DNA of 64,000 nt from Paraburkholderia tropica (GCF_914484835.1 NZ_CAJZAR010000105.1:1-64000); one strand, 5' to 3'. Numbered from the stretch's first letter, positions 33,426 through 42,748 are shown. The notes: generated from the sequence alone by a model not told the origin. Made by a program: numbers and translations.

Positions 33426-33442
33426 GGTGAGCTTTTACGGGA
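33426..33442. repeat. 17-bp direct repeat, copy 2
   Basis: Second exact copy of GGTGAGCTTTTACGGGA, 40 bases beyond the H-NS stop codon. Confidence 0.9.
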
Positions 33443-33481
33443 AGCGCGGGCCACGTTACACGACCGGCTTCCCGCGCCCGC

Positions 33482-33778
33482 TCATTCCTTGATGAGGAAA
33501 CGATCGCGGTTCTTCAGGCCGGACAGCCAGGCGGGCGCGCGGCCTCGGCCGCTCCAGGTCTCACCGGTCTTGGGATTCTGATAACGCGCCGGCAGCGGCT
33601 TCTTGCGCGCCGCGGGCGCGCGCTTCGCGCTGAAACCCAGTTCTTCGGGCGTGATGTCGTATTCGGCGATCTTTTGTTTGATCTCCTCGATGGCCAGCTC
33701 GATTTCCTTTTCGCGAGCCGCCGCAACTTCCTTATGGAGTTTTTCGAGTTGCGCGGTCAATTGCTTGTAGCTCGGCAT
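33482..33778 (-). CDS. H-NS family histone-like protein
   Basis: A 98-residue nucleoid protein of the Bv3F/H-NS type. An N-terminal coiled coil (about 5-45, with LEKLHKEVAAAREKEIELAI) drives oligomerisation. A basic linker (KRAPAARKKPLPARYQ) leads to the DNA-binding signature NPKTGETWSGRGRAPAWL at the C-terminus. It binds AT-rich DNA and silences acquired genes. Burkholderiales typically encode several paralogues, so this need not be the main one. The region immediately upstream is markedly more AT-rich than its surroundings, as is common for H-NS genes that regulate themselves. Confidence 0.92.
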   Translation of the reverse strand: MPSYKQLTAQLEKLHKEVAAAREKEIELAIEEIKQKIAEYDITPEELGFSAKRAPAARKKPLPARYQNPKTGETWSGRGRAPAWLSGLKNRDRFLIKE

Positions 33779-33919
33779 AAAAAATGATCTCCAGTTCGGT
33801 CACACATCGCCATTGTGACCGTTCCGGCGCCAAAGAGTGCTGCTTATCGCGCATTTTTCTCGCACATCTCCGTTTTTCATTGCGATTTATTACATAAACG
33901 CCCAAAAACCGTGCGAAGA

Positions 33920-34147
33920 CTAACGCGCCGATTCGTGTGAAGAACACCCCTTGGCGCGGCGCTCCAACGCACACAGCGCTTCGGAAAGGCGCTTGACGCG
34001 CTGCATTTGCGAAGGCACCAGACTGGACACCTGCACCGAATCGAGACGGCCGCGCCAATAAGAAAGTGGAATGCGGTCCTGGCCTGAAAGCCTTGCAATC
34101 ACATGTTCGAGATGCTCTAAATCCTTTTCAAGTTGATGGTGATTCAT
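33920..34147 (-). CDS. Small 75-residue protein, unknown function
   Basis: A 75-residue, soluble, helical protein: MNHHQLEKDLEHLEHVIARL at the N-terminus, then a YWRGRLDSVQ segment and a cysteine-containing basic C-terminus. No family is recognised. ATG 34147 follows GGGGGC at a workable distance. It is transcribed in the same direction as the H-NS gene, 141 bases upstream of it, in a region of lower GC than the surroundings. Its charged heptad-like N-terminus could form a coiled coil. A regulatory partner of H-NS is conceivable but unsupported. Confidence 0.55.
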   Translation of the reverse strand: MNHHQLEKDLEHLEHVIARLSGQDRIPLSYWRGRLDSVQVSSLVPSQMQRVKRLSEALCALERRAKGCSSHESAR

Positions 34148-34524
34148 TACTGCCCCCGGCTGATCTGCCTTTATGGACGACGCCCATTCAAAACGTGTCC
34201 GCGCATTCGATGATTTACTGCCCGATTTCGATTAATATTTACTCGCCGCCTTAATCTCATGCCGTGTTGCCGCTATCTGTCCAGGATAGTGAACATTCAA
34301 ATCGCATCGCTTATCAAGAATAAAGTCGGGGCGCCCGCCAATCCGTTGCCTGGCGCACGGAACTTCATGCACGGGGCACTCAGGATAATGACCGTCCGGT
34401 CAACTTTAAGGATCGAAGATTAGCGGCGGCTATTCGTCCTGTATATTCCTCAATTGTGGAAGAAATATGCATTGCGCATTTTCCACGACCGGCAGGCCGC
34501 ACCGGGCATCAGAATGAGAACGGT
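34148..34524. other. AT-richer intergenic region upstream of the LuxR-type gene
   Basis: About 375 bases, noticeably lower in GC than the flanking genes, with no convincing ORF. It contains the palindrome GACCGTCCGGTC at 34390-34401 and a TATATT box at 34442-34447 that could serve the regulator downstream. Confidence 0.5.
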
Positions 34525-35772
34525 GTGAAATCGAACGAATTGCAATACGACCGGCTGCTGCACACGATTTACGAAACAATCGAGCGGCCTTCCGCCTGGA
34601 AGGATTTTTGCGCGGAATTGAGGAAATCGACGGGGGCCGCGTCGGTGCACCTTTGCGCATTCGAGCGGCAGCGCGAATTGTTTTCCTGGGCCGACGGCTT
34701 CAGCCTGCTCGAAACGGAGCCGCTAGAACGGATCCGTCCGCTTTATCGCGACGATCCGCGGCTCGACTGGCTGCGCCGCGCGCCGCCTGGCGCGTGGCGG
34801 CACTGCGGCCCGCAACCGTCCCCGCATGAAGCGCCCGACGACACAAACCGTCATCCGCCCGACGCGCGCGCGCCGGCGCCGGAGACTTGCCTGCTCGCCG
34901 CGGGTCCGCGCTACGTCTCGCTGTGCAAGCTGATCGACAGCGGCACGCTCACGGCGCTGCTCGCCTTGCGCGGCGACGCGCAAAACGGCCCGTTTCCCGA
35001 ACCGGCGCGCGCGCTGCTCGAACGCCTGACGCCGCATCTGATGCGCGCGGCGCGTGTGACGGCGCGCCGCCACGTGCCGGACGCCGACGCGCTCGCGAGC
35101 CGCGCCCGCGCGCCCGCCATGCTGGTGAACGCGGGCGGCGAAGTGCTCGACAGCAACGACGCCGCGCAGCGCCTGCTGCGCGCGACTTCGCTCGTGCGCG
35201 TGCGCGGTCGCCGGCTCGCGCTGGCCGCGCCGCATCAGGCGCGTTTTCTGGAGGACGTGGCGATCAGCGAGGCGCGCCTGAAGAACCGCGTGAGCGGCGC
35301 GCGCGCGGCGGCGGCGCGGCTGCGCGCGCTGCGCATCGTCGCGGGCGAAGGGCTCGAAGGCGTCGCGCAGGACATCGACACGGCGTTGCTCGTACCGGGC
35401 GCACCGGGCCTATCCGGCGCGAGCGGACCCGAAGTGCTCTACGCGTTCTACAACGTGCTGACGCCCGGCGATGCGTCCGCCGCCGAGCCGCATGCCGTCG
35501 CGGCGCTGATGTTCTATCACCCGCGCTCGGCGCCCGCCGTGGACGAGCAGGTGCTCGCCGAAGCGTTCGACCTCTCGCCGGCCGAATGCCGGATCGTGCA
35601 TCTACTCGTGGAGGGGCACACGCAGAAGGAGATCGCCGCGCGCGTGGGCGTGCAGCACGACACGGTGCGCAAGCAACTACAGTCGATCTTTCAAAAGACC
35701 GCGACGCGCCGCCAGCCCGACCTGCTGCGTTTGCTGATGAACCTGCCGGCCTTCGTGCCGCCTGGCGACTGA
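34525..35772 (+). CDS. LuxR-family HTH transcriptional regulator
   Basis: A 415-residue regulator with a LuxR-type DNA-binding domain in the last 65 residues: SPAECRIVHLLVEGHTQKEIAARVGVQHDTVRKQLQSIF is a complete GerE helix-turn-helix. The long N-terminal part begins LQYDRLLHTIYETIERPSAWKDF, a helical motif seen in many stand-alone regulators of this type in proteobacteria. It contains no autoinducer-binding or receiver signature. Ligand and targets are unknown. GTG 34525 is preferred since GAGAA lies just upstream; the frame is open to another GTG at 34456, which has no ribosome site. No gene is coupled to it. Confidence 0.85.
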   Translation: MKSNELQYDRLLHTIYETIERPSAWKDFCAELRKSTGAASVHLCAFERQRELFSWADGFSLLETEPLERIRPLYRDDPRLDWLRRAPPGAWRHCGPQPSPHEAPDDTNRHPPDARAPAPETCLLAAGPRYVSLCKLIDSGTLTALLALRGDAQNGPFPEPARALLERLTPHLMRAARVTARRHVPDADALASRARAPAMLVNAGGEVLDSNDAAQRLLRATSLVRVRGRRLALAAPHQARFLEDVAISEARLKNRVSGARAAAARLRALRIVAGEGLEGVAQDIDTALLVPGAPGLSGASGPEVLYAFYNVLTPGDASAAEPHAVAALMFYHPRSAPAVDEQVLAEAFDLSPAECRIVHLLVEGHTQKEIAARVGVQHDTVRKQLQSIFQKTATRRQPDLLRLLMNLPAFVPPGD

Positions 35773-35847
35773 AGGCCGGACCTGGAGACCGGCGCCCGGA
35801 CGTCGCGCATCTCGACGAACGCTCCGGGCGCGGACGAGACGCCGCGC

Positions 35848-36126
35848 TTACTTCGTCGCGCGGCAGGCGAACACGAGCGTGTACGTGTCGCCGTTGACCG
35901 AACTGTTGACGGTGTCGTAGGTGCCGCCGCAGTGCGCGCGGGCCTGCTGCACGCAGGAGTCGCGGTCGCCGGCAGCCGGACACTGGACCTGGACCGTCGG
36001 GCGGCCATCGGAGAGAAACAGCGGCGGGCCGCTGCTGCATGCGGACAGCGCCGCGAGCAGCGCGCAGGCTCCCGCCGCGAACGGCAACCTGCGAAGACGG
36101 AACAACGACGAACCGAAACGAGTCAT
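35848..36126 (-). CDS. Small lipoprotein, unknown function
   Basis: A 92-residue exported protein. ATG 36126 starts MTRFGSSLFRLRRLPFAAGA, a basic then hydrophobic signal, with the lipobox ALSAC at about 26-30. The mature part has four cysteines, which could form disulfides: CPA, DSCV, AHCGG and FACRATK. No family is recognised, though Cys-rich small lipoproteins of this kind are common in Burkholderia. It converges with the LuxR-type gene. Confidence 0.7.
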   Translation of the reverse strand: MTRFGSSLFRLRRLPFAAGACALLAALSACSSGPPLFLSDGRPTVQVQCPAAGDRDSCVQQARAHCGGTYDTVNSSVNGDTYTLVFACRATK

Positions 36127-36276
36127 GGAGTACCCCGGGGGCTTTCTAGTTTTTCGACGATGCGATTGTGCCATGCCGCGTCGCGCCTGCGCGGCATCCG
36201 GGACGCATCGGCACGGCGATGATGAGCGGGCTCAGTGTGCCCGCTGCGCTCGATGTGCCCGGTGGCTTCGATGGGT

Positions 36277-36885
36277 TCAGTGCGCCGGGGCGGGCGCGGA
36301 TGGCGTCGTCAGCGTCTTGTAGGGCAGCGGCGCGCGCGGATCGGGCGCGAGGCGCACGAATACCTGCTCGACGTCGGCGATTGCGGCCAGACGCCGCTCC
36401 AGTGCCGCGCGGTCGAACGCGGCGGGCGCGCAGCCTTCCGCGTAGACGAAGCGCCGCTGCACCGTGATCCAGATGCTCGTGCCCGCGAGCGTGGCGTCGT
36501 CGGTGAACGCGGCGCGGATTGCGTTCGCGATTTCGGCGTCATAGAGATACGAGTTCGGCTTCGTGCACTTGTGCGCAAGCCAGCAGGTCGTGCCGCGCTC
36601 GACGCGATAGTGGGCGTCGTCGTCGGCTTCGGCTTTGGTCATGCGCGGACCGAGCGGCTGCGGGCACGCGCCCGACGCCGTCGACAGCGCGAAGAACGGA
36701 TCGTTGTACCAGTTGCGGATTTCACCGGGATCGACGGCCAGCGTCGACGCCGCGCTCGCGCCGTCCTGGGCCCACGCTGCCAGCGATATCGACATCGATG
36801 CGGACACAATCGCAGACACGATCGCAGACACGATCGTTGACACGCGCGCGGACACAATCGTGACGCGAACCGCGCCGCGAAACAT
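36277..36885 (-). CDS. Secreted protein of unknown function
   Basis: A 202-residue exported protein. From ATG 36885 it has a signal peptide with an internal repeat (VSTIVSAIVSAIVSASMSIS) and a likely cleavage at AWA-QDG. The mature part contains RNWYNDPFFALSTASGACPQP, CWLAHKCTKPNSYLYDAEIA and a VQRRFVYAEGC segment. A C-terminal region follows that looks like a small repeat-binding or BON-like fold (AALERRLAAIADVEQVFVRL). Four cysteines are compatible with two disulfides. No family is claimed. The start lacks a strong ribosome site; the frame is open to 37074, which would overlap the permease leader. Confidence 0.6.
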   Translation of the reverse strand: MFRGAVRVTIVSARVSTIVSAIVSAIVSASMSISLAAWAQDGASAASTLAVDPGEIRNWYNDPFFALSTASGACPQPLGPRMTKAEADDDAHYRVERGTTCWLAHKCTKPNSYLYDAEIANAIRAAFTDDATLAGTSIWITVQRRFVYAEGCAPAAFDRAALERRLAAIADVEQVFVRLAPDPRAPLPYKTLTTPSAPAPAH

Positions 36886-37063
36886 CTTCCGCAGCGCACC
36901 TTGATGCGCACCCCAATTTCCGCCTCGGCGGGCCGCGCAATCTCCCTCGCGGCGGCGAGCCGATTCGGTACAATCGCTGCGGCGCACCATGAACAATCGG
37001 TGCCGCCAAAAACATGCAATAGAAGTGCATCGACGAAGTGCAACACGCATTGCAGGAGACTCC

Positions 37064-38464
37064 ATGTCGTTCATTATCGTTCTCGCCGCCCTGGCATTTC
37101 TGATGCTTGCGGCTTATCGCGGTTACAGCGTGATTCTGTTTGCGCCCGTCGCCGCCCTCGCCGCTGTTCTGCTCACCGATCCCGCGGCCGTCGCGCCCGT
37201 GTTCTCCGGCATTTTCATGGAGAAAATGGTGGGCTTCGTGAAGCTCTATTTCCCCGTGTTCCTGCTCGGCGCCGTGTTCGGCAAGGTCATCGAGCTGTCC
37301 GGGTATTCGGAAGCGATCGTCGCGGCCGCCATCCGCTATATCGGCCGCTCGCGCGCCAACGCGGTGATCGTGGCCGTTTGCGCGCTGCTCACTTACGGCG
37401 GCGTTTCGCTGTTCGTGGTGGTGTTCGCGGTCTACCCGTTCGCCGCCGAACTGTATCGCCAGAGCGGCATTCCCAAGCGCCTGATGCCGGGCGCCATCGC
37501 TCTCGGCGCGTTCTCGTTCACGATGGATTCGCTGCCCGGCACGCCGCAGATCCAGAACATCATTCCGACCACGTTCTTCAAGACGACCGCATGGGCCGCG
37601 CCCGCGCTCGGCGTGATCGGCTCGCTGTTCATCATCGTGGTGGGGCTCACCTACCTCGAATGGCGCCGCCGCAGCGCGATGGCCAAGGGCGAAGGCTACG
37701 GCACCTCGCTCGTGAACGAGCCCGAGCACGTGCAGACCGAGCATCTGCCGAATCCGCTGCTGGCGATCACGCCGCTCGTGCTGGTGGGCGTCGCGAACTT
37801 CTTCCTGACGCGCTGGATTCCGCAATGGTACGGCGACACGTACACCATCGCGCCCGACGTGCTGCCCGGCATTCACGCGCCCGTGACCACCACGGTCAAG
37901 CAGGTCGTGGCGATCTGGTCGGTGGAAGGCGCGCTGCTGCTCGGCATCGTGTTCGTGGTCCTGACCGCGTTCTCGCGCGTGAAGGAACGCTTCGCGATCG
38001 GCACGAAAGCGGCCGTCGCAGGCGCGCTGCTGGCCTCGCTCAATACCGCTTCGGAATACGGCTTCGGCGGCGTGATCGCGGCGCTGCCCGGCTTTATCGT
38101 GGTGAGCGACGCGCTCAAGAGCATTCCGAATCCGCTCGTGAACGCCGCGGTCTCGGTGAGCGCGCTCGCGGGCATCACGGGGTCGGCGTCGGGCGGCATG
38201 AGCATCGCGCTCGCGGCGATGTCCGATCTGTTCATCAAGAGCGCGCAGGCCGCGAATATTCCGCTCGACGTGCTGCATCGCGTGGTGGCGATGGCCAGCG
38301 GCGGCATGGATACGCTGCCGCATAACGGCGCGGTCATCACGCTGCTCGCGGTGACGGGACTCACGCACCGCGAGTCGTACCGCGATATTTTCGCGGTCAC
38401 GGTGATTAAAACGCTCGCGGTGTTTTTCGTGATCGCGGTGTTTTATACGACGGGGATTGTTTAA
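37064..38464 (+). CDS. GntP-family permease (gluconate:H+ symporter family)
   Basis: A 466-residue inner-membrane permease with about 12 hydrophobic segments. Family features include SGIFMEKMVGFVKLYFPVFLLGAVFGKVIE, the LTYGGVSLFVVVFAVYPFA segment and FTMDSLPGTPQIQNIIPTTFF. GSASGGMSIALAAM and SGGMDTLPHNGAVITLL follow near the end. GntP relatives carry gluconate and other hydroxy acids by proton symport; the substrate here is not readable. ATG 37064 has AGGAG 7 bases upstream. It is convergent with the dihydroxyacetone kinase gene and has no enzyme gene behind it. Confidence 0.88.
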   Translation: MSFIIVLAALAFLMLAAYRGYSVILFAPVAALAAVLLTDPAAVAPVFSGIFMEKMVGFVKLYFPVFLLGAVFGKVIELSGYSEAIVAAAIRYIGRSRANAVIVAVCALLTYGGVSLFVVVFAVYPFAAELYRQSGIPKRLMPGAIALGAFSFTMDSLPGTPQIQNIIPTTFFKTTAWAAPALGVIGSLFIIVVGLTYLEWRRRSAMAKGEGYGTSLVNEPEHVQTEHLPNPLLAITPLVLVGVANFFLTRWIPQWYGDTYTIAPDVLPGIHAPVTTTVKQVVAIWSVEGALLLGIVFVVLTAFSRVKERFAIGTKAAVAGALLASLNTASEYGFGGVIAALPGFIVVSDALKSIPNPLVNAAVSVSALAGITGSASGGMSIALAAMSDLFIKSAQAANIPLDVLHRVVAMASGGMDTLPHNGAVITLLAVTGLTHRESYRDIFAVTVIKTLAVFFVIAVFYTTGIV

Positions 38465-38474
38465 CGTGTTCGCC

Positions 38475-38509
38475 GCGTTCGCGCCTGCTCATTCAGCAAG
38501 CGCGAACGC
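38475..38509. terminator. Compound hairpin between permease and dihydroxyacetone kinase
   Basis: GCGTTCGCGC (38475-38484) pairs with GCGCGAACGC (38500-38509). Inside the loop TGCT and AGCA extend the stem after one mismatch. It lies in the 51-base gap between the two convergent genes. Confidence 0.7.
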
Positions 38510-38515
38510 ACGCCT

Positions 38516-40225
38516 TCACTTCCCCACATGCGGCCGCAACGCCGCCAGCCAGCACACCACCGCCACCGCGCCCGCATCGGGCGATCCCACGGCGCGCTCG
38601 CCCAGATAACTCGCCCGCCCCACGCGCGGATGCATATGCGCCGTGGCCTGCGCGCCATGCTCCGCCGCCGTCACCGCTTCGGCCCATGCGCGCCGCGCGT
38701 CGAGCCCTTGTTTCAGGGCCGATTCGAATGCATCGCTCGCAGGAATCAGCGCGTCCAACATCGTTCGGTCTCCTGCCTTTGCGCCGCCGAGTTCGCTGAT
38801 CGCGTCGATTGCGCCACGCAGCGCCTGCGCCCACTCTTGCGGCGCGGGCTGCGCCGAGCCCTGCAGATGACGCGACGCGCGCAGCAACGCCGTCGCGTAG
38901 AACGGCCCCGAACTGCCCGCGATGGCCTTGTGCAAACTCACGCCCAGCGACGACAACGCATCGGGCGCCGTGGCGAGCGCATGCATCGGCGCGGCGCTCA
39001 TCGCTTCGGCGGCGCGACGCATGCTCGCGCCGAGATCGCCGTCGCCGGCTTGCGCGTCGAGATCGGCGAGACGCGTCTCGTTGTCGGTCAACGCCTGCGC
39101 CACCGCATCGAGTGCGGCCTTGATGCGCTTCGCCCGTTCGGTGCCCGCCGCATCGAGCACCGGCGCGGCGTGATCTTCGCGATGCACGCCGGACGTATCG
39201 AGACGTATCGTGCGATTCAGACAGCCCTTGCCGGGCCACGCATGCGCTTCCGTCACAGCGTCGAGCAGCGCGAGCTTGCCGTCGTCGACGCGCATCAGCG
39301 AAATCGAGCAGCCCGGCATGTTCAGCGCCGATAAAAACGTGCCCGCCCACGCGCGCTCCACGCGCAACTCGCGGCGCGCGAGGCTCGCGCAGGCCGCGCG
39401 CAAGACAATGGCGAGTTCCATTTGCGGCGTCGCGCCCAGACCGTTGACGAGCACGGCGACACGTTCGCCGCGCGTGATCGCGAGTTCGTCGAGGATGTTG
39501 ACGAGCAGCGCTTCGGTCAATTCGTTCGCGGGCAAGGGCGCGCTGCGCTCGACGCCTTTTTCGCCGTGGATGCCGAGGCCGAGTTCGATCTCGTCGTCGG
39601 CGAGCGTGAAGCTCGATTGCGCGACGCCCGGCAGCGTGCAGCCGTCGAGCGCCACGCCCATCGTGCCGAGATTGGCGACCGCGTCGCGCGCCACGGCGGC
39701 CACCACTTCGAGCGTCGCGCCGCGCGCCGCCGCTGCGCCCGCGATCTTGTGGATCAGCACCGTGCCCGCGATGCCGCGCCGCTGGCTGCGCTCGGCATGG
39801 CCGCGCAGCGCCACGTCGTCGGCGACGGTCACGACTTCGACGGGGATGCCTTCGGCGCGCGCCAGTTCCGCCGCGAGGCCGAAGTTGAGGCGGTCGCCCG
39901 TGTAGTTCTTGACGATCAGCAGCGCGCCTTTCGGGCCTGCCGTCGCGCGAATCGCGGCCAGCACGGCGCTGGCGGGCGGCGACGTGAAGACCTCGCCGCA
40001 GACGGCCGCGCTCAGCATGCCCGCGCCCACATAGCCCGCGTGAGCGGGCTCGTGGCCGCTGCCGCCGCCCGAGATCAGCGCGACGGGCCGCGTGGCCGGT
40101 TCGGGAATGTCCCTGCGGATCAGCACGTTTTCGCCGCCGAGGATGACGACGTTGGGCGCCAGCAACGCGATGCCTTCGAGCATTTCGTGCACGACGTCGG
40201 ACGGGTGATTGACCAGTTTCTTCAT
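38516..40225 (-). CDS. Dihydroxyacetone kinase, ATP-dependent, DhaK-DhaL fusion
   Basis: A 569-residue single-chain kinase. The DhaK half (1-330) has GGGSGHEPAHAGYVG and the histidine in LGLGIHGEKG (H220) that binds dihydroxyacetone covalently. The DhaL half (about 365-569) carries the nucleotide and metal site DLDAQAGDGDLGASM, then GSSGPFYAT and GDRTMLDAL. It phosphorylates dihydroxyacetone (or glyceraldehyde) with ATP in the cytoplasm and is the Citrobacter-type fused enzyme, not the PTS-linked type. ATG 40225 (MKKLVNHPSD) is the family start. No glycerol dehydrogenase or FMN cyclase gene is adjacent, so the physiological source of triose is unclear. Confidence 0.92.
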   Translation of the reverse strand: MKKLVNHPSDVVHEMLEGIALLAPNVVILGGENVLIRRDIPEPATRPVALISGGGSGHEPAHAGYVGAGMLSAAVCGEVFTSPPASAVLAAIRATAGPKGALLIVKNYTGDRLNFGLAAELARAEGIPVEVVTVADDVALRGHAERSQRRGIAGTVLIHKIAGAAAARGATLEVVAAVARDAVANLGTMGVALDGCTLPGVAQSSFTLADDEIELGLGIHGEKGVERSAPLPANELTEALLVNILDELAITRGERVAVLVNGLGATPQMELAIVLRAACASLARRELRVERAWAGTFLSALNMPGCSISLMRVDDGKLALLDAVTEAHAWPGKGCLNRTIRLDTSGVHREDHAAPVLDAAGTERAKRIKAALDAVAQALTDNETRLADLDAQAGDGDLGASMRRAAEAMSAAPMHALATAPDALSSLGVSLHKAIAGSSGPFYATALLRASRHLQGSAQPAPQEWAQALRGAIDAISELGGAKAGDRTMLDALIPASDAFESALKQGLDARRAWAEAVTAAEHGAQATAHMHPRVGRASYLGERAVGSPDAGAVAVVCWLAALRPHVGK

Positions 40226-40419
40226 GACGACCCTGTGGAAAGCGGTTGGACGTCCCGGGCGCCATGCAGCACGCATCGCGCGCCGCCGGGTTCAGCCAGT
40301 GTACGCCGCTCGGGGCGGAGGTGGGCATGCGTGGCGCCAAATGCAAAACGGCGCGCTCCAGGCCGAAGCCCGAAGCGCGCCGTTCTGGCGTGACGTCAAC
40401 GCCACGCCCTGGCACGAAT

Positions 40420-41304
40420 TCAATGCGCGAGGAAGTCCACCACCATGCGATTGAACGCGTCCGCGTGCTCCCATTGCGCCCAGTGGCCGCAACGATTGAA
40501 GACGTGCAGTTGCGCGTTCTGCATGCCCGCGAGCAGGCGCAGGCCCGTGTCCATCGGCACGAAGCGGTCGTCGCGGCCCCAGATCACGAGCGTGGGCGCG
40601 GCGATCTCGCCGAGGCGCGGGCCGTAGTCGGTGAACTGCTTCGGATTCGCGGCGAGGCTCTTGACGAAATTCTCAAGGTGATCGCGGCGCGCGAGCATGT
40701 TGTCCAGACGCGCCTGCATCAGCTCCTCGGTCAGCGCGCTCGCGTCGTAGACGAACACGTTCATCATGCGCTTGAGGTTCTCGATGGTCGGCTCGCGATA
40801 GAGCCCCTGCAGCAGCTTGATGCCTTCGGTGGGCATCGGCGCGAAGCTGCTCGGACCGGCGGTGCCGCCGCCCATCAGCACGAGTTTGCCCACGCGCTGC
40901 GGATTGCCAAGCGCGAACGCCACGGCGCTGTGGCCGCCCATCGAATTGCCGAGAATATGCACGCGCTCGATATCGAGTTCGTCGAGCAGGCCCTTGAGGA
41001 TGCGGCCGTTCAGTTCCGAACGCGAACTCGTGCAGACGATCGGATCGCTCTTGCTCCAGCCGGGGCAATCCATCAGGATCACGCGATAGCCTTCCGCCAC
41101 GAGCGGCTCGACGTTGCGGTTGAAGTTCGCCCAACCGCTCGCGCCGGGGCCCGAGCCGTGCAGCATCACGACGGTTTCGCCGTTCGCGTTCGCAGCGGGC
41201 GCGCCCGTGTCGTTATAGTGAATCCGCAGCGTGTGCTCGCCGTCCTTCACGCTCGCGAAGCGGCTCGTCGAGGCTTCCGTAATCGCTGATGCAGTCGCAG
41301 TCAT
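40420..41304 (-). CDS. mhpC: 2-hydroxy-6-ketonona-2,4-diene-1,9-dioate 5,6-hydrolase
   Basis: A 294-residue alpha/beta-hydrolase that cleaves the meta-ring-fission product of 2,3-dihydroxyphenylpropionate to succinate and 2-hydroxypenta-2,4-dienoate. The oxyanion segment MLHGSGPGASGW, nucleophile S121 in GNSMGGHSA, acid in WGRDDRFVP and H274 in RCGHWAQWEH are all MhpC-like. It is the last gene of the mhp operon, after mhpT, whereas in E. coli mhpC lies third. A 91-base gap separates it from mhpT. ATG 41304 has AAGGA 7 bases upstream. Confidence 0.92.
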   Translation of the reverse strand: MTATASAITEASTSRFASVKDGEHTLRIHYNDTGAPAANANGETVVMLHGSGPGASGWANFNRNVEPLVAEGYRVILMDCPGWSKSDPIVCTSSRSELNGRILKGLLDELDIERVHILGNSMGGHSAVAFALGNPQRVGKLVLMGGGTAGPSSFAPMPTEGIKLLQGLYREPTIENLKRMMNVFVYDASALTEELMQARLDNMLARRDHLENFVKSLAANPKQFTDYGPRLGEIAAPTLVIWGRDDRFVPMDTGLRLLAGMQNAQLHVFNRCGHWAQWEHADAFNRMVVDFLAH

Positions 41305-41395
41305 GATGATGTCCTTGCTGTAAAACTCTCGTCATGGAGAAAGCCGCGCCTTCTCCGCCAATTAGTTAGATACCCTGAATTTCAGGCGATTCCTT

Positions 41396-42670
41396 TTACG
41401 CCGGATTTTCCGCCGACTGTTCCATTGACTCACGCCGTGCGAAGCCGCCCACGACCGTCAAGGCCGCGAGCGCCGCGATCACGACGAGCGGAATGCTCGA
41501 CGCCACCAGCATCGACGGGCTCTGTCCAATCGCGAACAATTGCCCTGCCACGAGCGGCCCGAGAATCGAGCCGAGCCGCCCCACGGCCACCGCCGCGCCC
41601 ACGCCCGTGCCGCGCACTTCCGTGGGATACGCGTGGCCCGCAAGCGCGTAGAGCACCGACTGGCCGCCGACGAGGAACAGGCCGCACAGCAGCCCGCCGC
41701 ACGCCATCGCCGTCGCGCCGCCTGCGCTCGCGAGGGCCGCCAGAGCGACGGCGATCCCCACGTACATGCCGATCACCGTGCGCCGACGCCCGAAGCGGTC
41801 CATCACCGTGGCGATCGTCACCGCGCCAATGCCGCCGCCGATGTTGAACATCATCAGCACGATGTTCGATTGCACACGCGTGAGGCCGCGCGCGAGCACC
41901 ATCGAAGGCAGCCAGTTCATCAGGAAATACAGCACGATCAGCGTGCCGAGATAGCTGATCCACAATGCGAGCGTCGTGCGCGCGCGGCCCGCGCGCCAGA
42001 GCGCTTCGGCCACGCCGGGTACGTCGTCGCGCGACGCGTGCGCCACGCGCGAGGCGCGCGCCGCCACGAACTGCTGCGACTCGTGAAGGAACGCGGCGAG
42101 CAGCGGCAGCATCACGATAGGCCCGATGCCGCCGACGTAAAACACATCGCGCCAGCTAGTAGGACTCGCACCGAGCATGCCGATGAGCGCCGCGATCGCC
42201 GCGCCAAACGGCATGCCGCAGTACATCGCGCCGACCGCCGTGCTGCGTTGGCGCGGACCCGCGGCTTCCGAGCACAGCGCGATCAGGTTCGGCATGGCCG
42301 CGCCGAGTCCGAGGCCCGTCAACAGACGCGCGATCAGCAGGCTTTCGAAGTTCCAGACCAGCGTGGTTGCGAGCGAGAACACGCCGAACAGCGCGACCGA
42401 CACCATCAGCACGCGCTTGCGGCCGAAGCGGTCGGCGAGCCGTCCGCCGCACGCCGCGCCCGGCAGCAGGCCGATCGCGCCCGCGCTGAACGCCCAGCCC
42501 ATCTGCGCGACGGTTAGCGCGAACTCCTTCGCGATGCGCGGCCCGGCCACGCCCGCCGATTGCAGATCGAGTCCTTCGAGCAGCGCAATCGCGAGACACA
42601 GGCCGATCGTGACCTTGTTGCTCGCCGAGCGCGTATTACCGCCTCCATCACCACTGATTCGCGACGTCAT
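41396..42670 (-). CDS. mhpT: 3-(3-hydroxyphenyl)propionate MFS transporter
   Basis: A 424-residue major-facilitator transporter of the aromatic acid:H+ symporter group, with 12 predicted membrane segments. GRLADRFGRKRVLM between segments 2 and 3, ARLLTGLGLGAAMPNLIAL and DRFGRRRTVIGMY in the second half are typical. Within the mhp operon it should import hydroxyphenylpropionate. ATG 42670 has GGAG 9 bases upstream. It follows mhpE after a 120-base gap that holds a hairpin. Confidence 0.9.
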   Translation of the reverse strand: MTSRISGDGGGNTRSASNKVTIGLCLAIALLEGLDLQSAGVAGPRIAKEFALTVAQMGWAFSAGAIGLLPGAACGGRLADRFGRKRVLMVSVALFGVFSLATTLVWNFESLLIARLLTGLGLGAAMPNLIALCSEAAGPRQRSTAVGAMYCGMPFGAAIAALIGMLGASPTSWRDVFYVGGIGPIVMLPLLAAFLHESQQFVAARASRVAHASRDDVPGVAEALWRAGRARTTLALWISYLGTLIVLYFLMNWLPSMVLARGLTRVQSNIVLMMFNIGGGIGAVTIATVMDRFGRRRTVIGMYVGIAVALAALASAGGATAMACGGLLCGLFLVGGQSVLYALAGHAYPTEVRGTGVGAAVAVGRLGSILGPLVAGQLFAIGQSPSMLVASSIPLVVIAALAALTVVGGFARRESMEQSAENPA

Positions 42671-42748
42671 GTGAAAAGTCTCCAGAATTGTGATTCAGCC
42701 GATCTTTTGTTCGCTCGGCTGTTATTCGATAATTACTTCGTACTTCGT

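Larger units (their letters stand above)
32934..33481. other. Long intergenic region between prfC and the H-NS gene
   Basis: About 550 bases with no believable gene; open frames here are arginine-rich and lack start context. It holds the prfC upstream region, with a possible -10 TATCAT on the minus strand near 33094. It also holds two copies of a 17-base direct repeat at 33235 and 33426. The second copy lies just past the stop of the H-NS gene. Confidence 0.6.

Noticed and set aside
32936..33430. Plus-strand open frame of 164 codons in the prfC-hns gap
   Set aside because: Its product is arginine-rich low complexity with no ribosome site or family resemblance, as expected for a shadow frame in GC-rich DNA.
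35264..36040. Minus-strand 258-codon frame overlapping the LuxR-type gene and the small lipoprotein
   Set aside because: It conflicts with two better-supported genes and has no recognisable domain.
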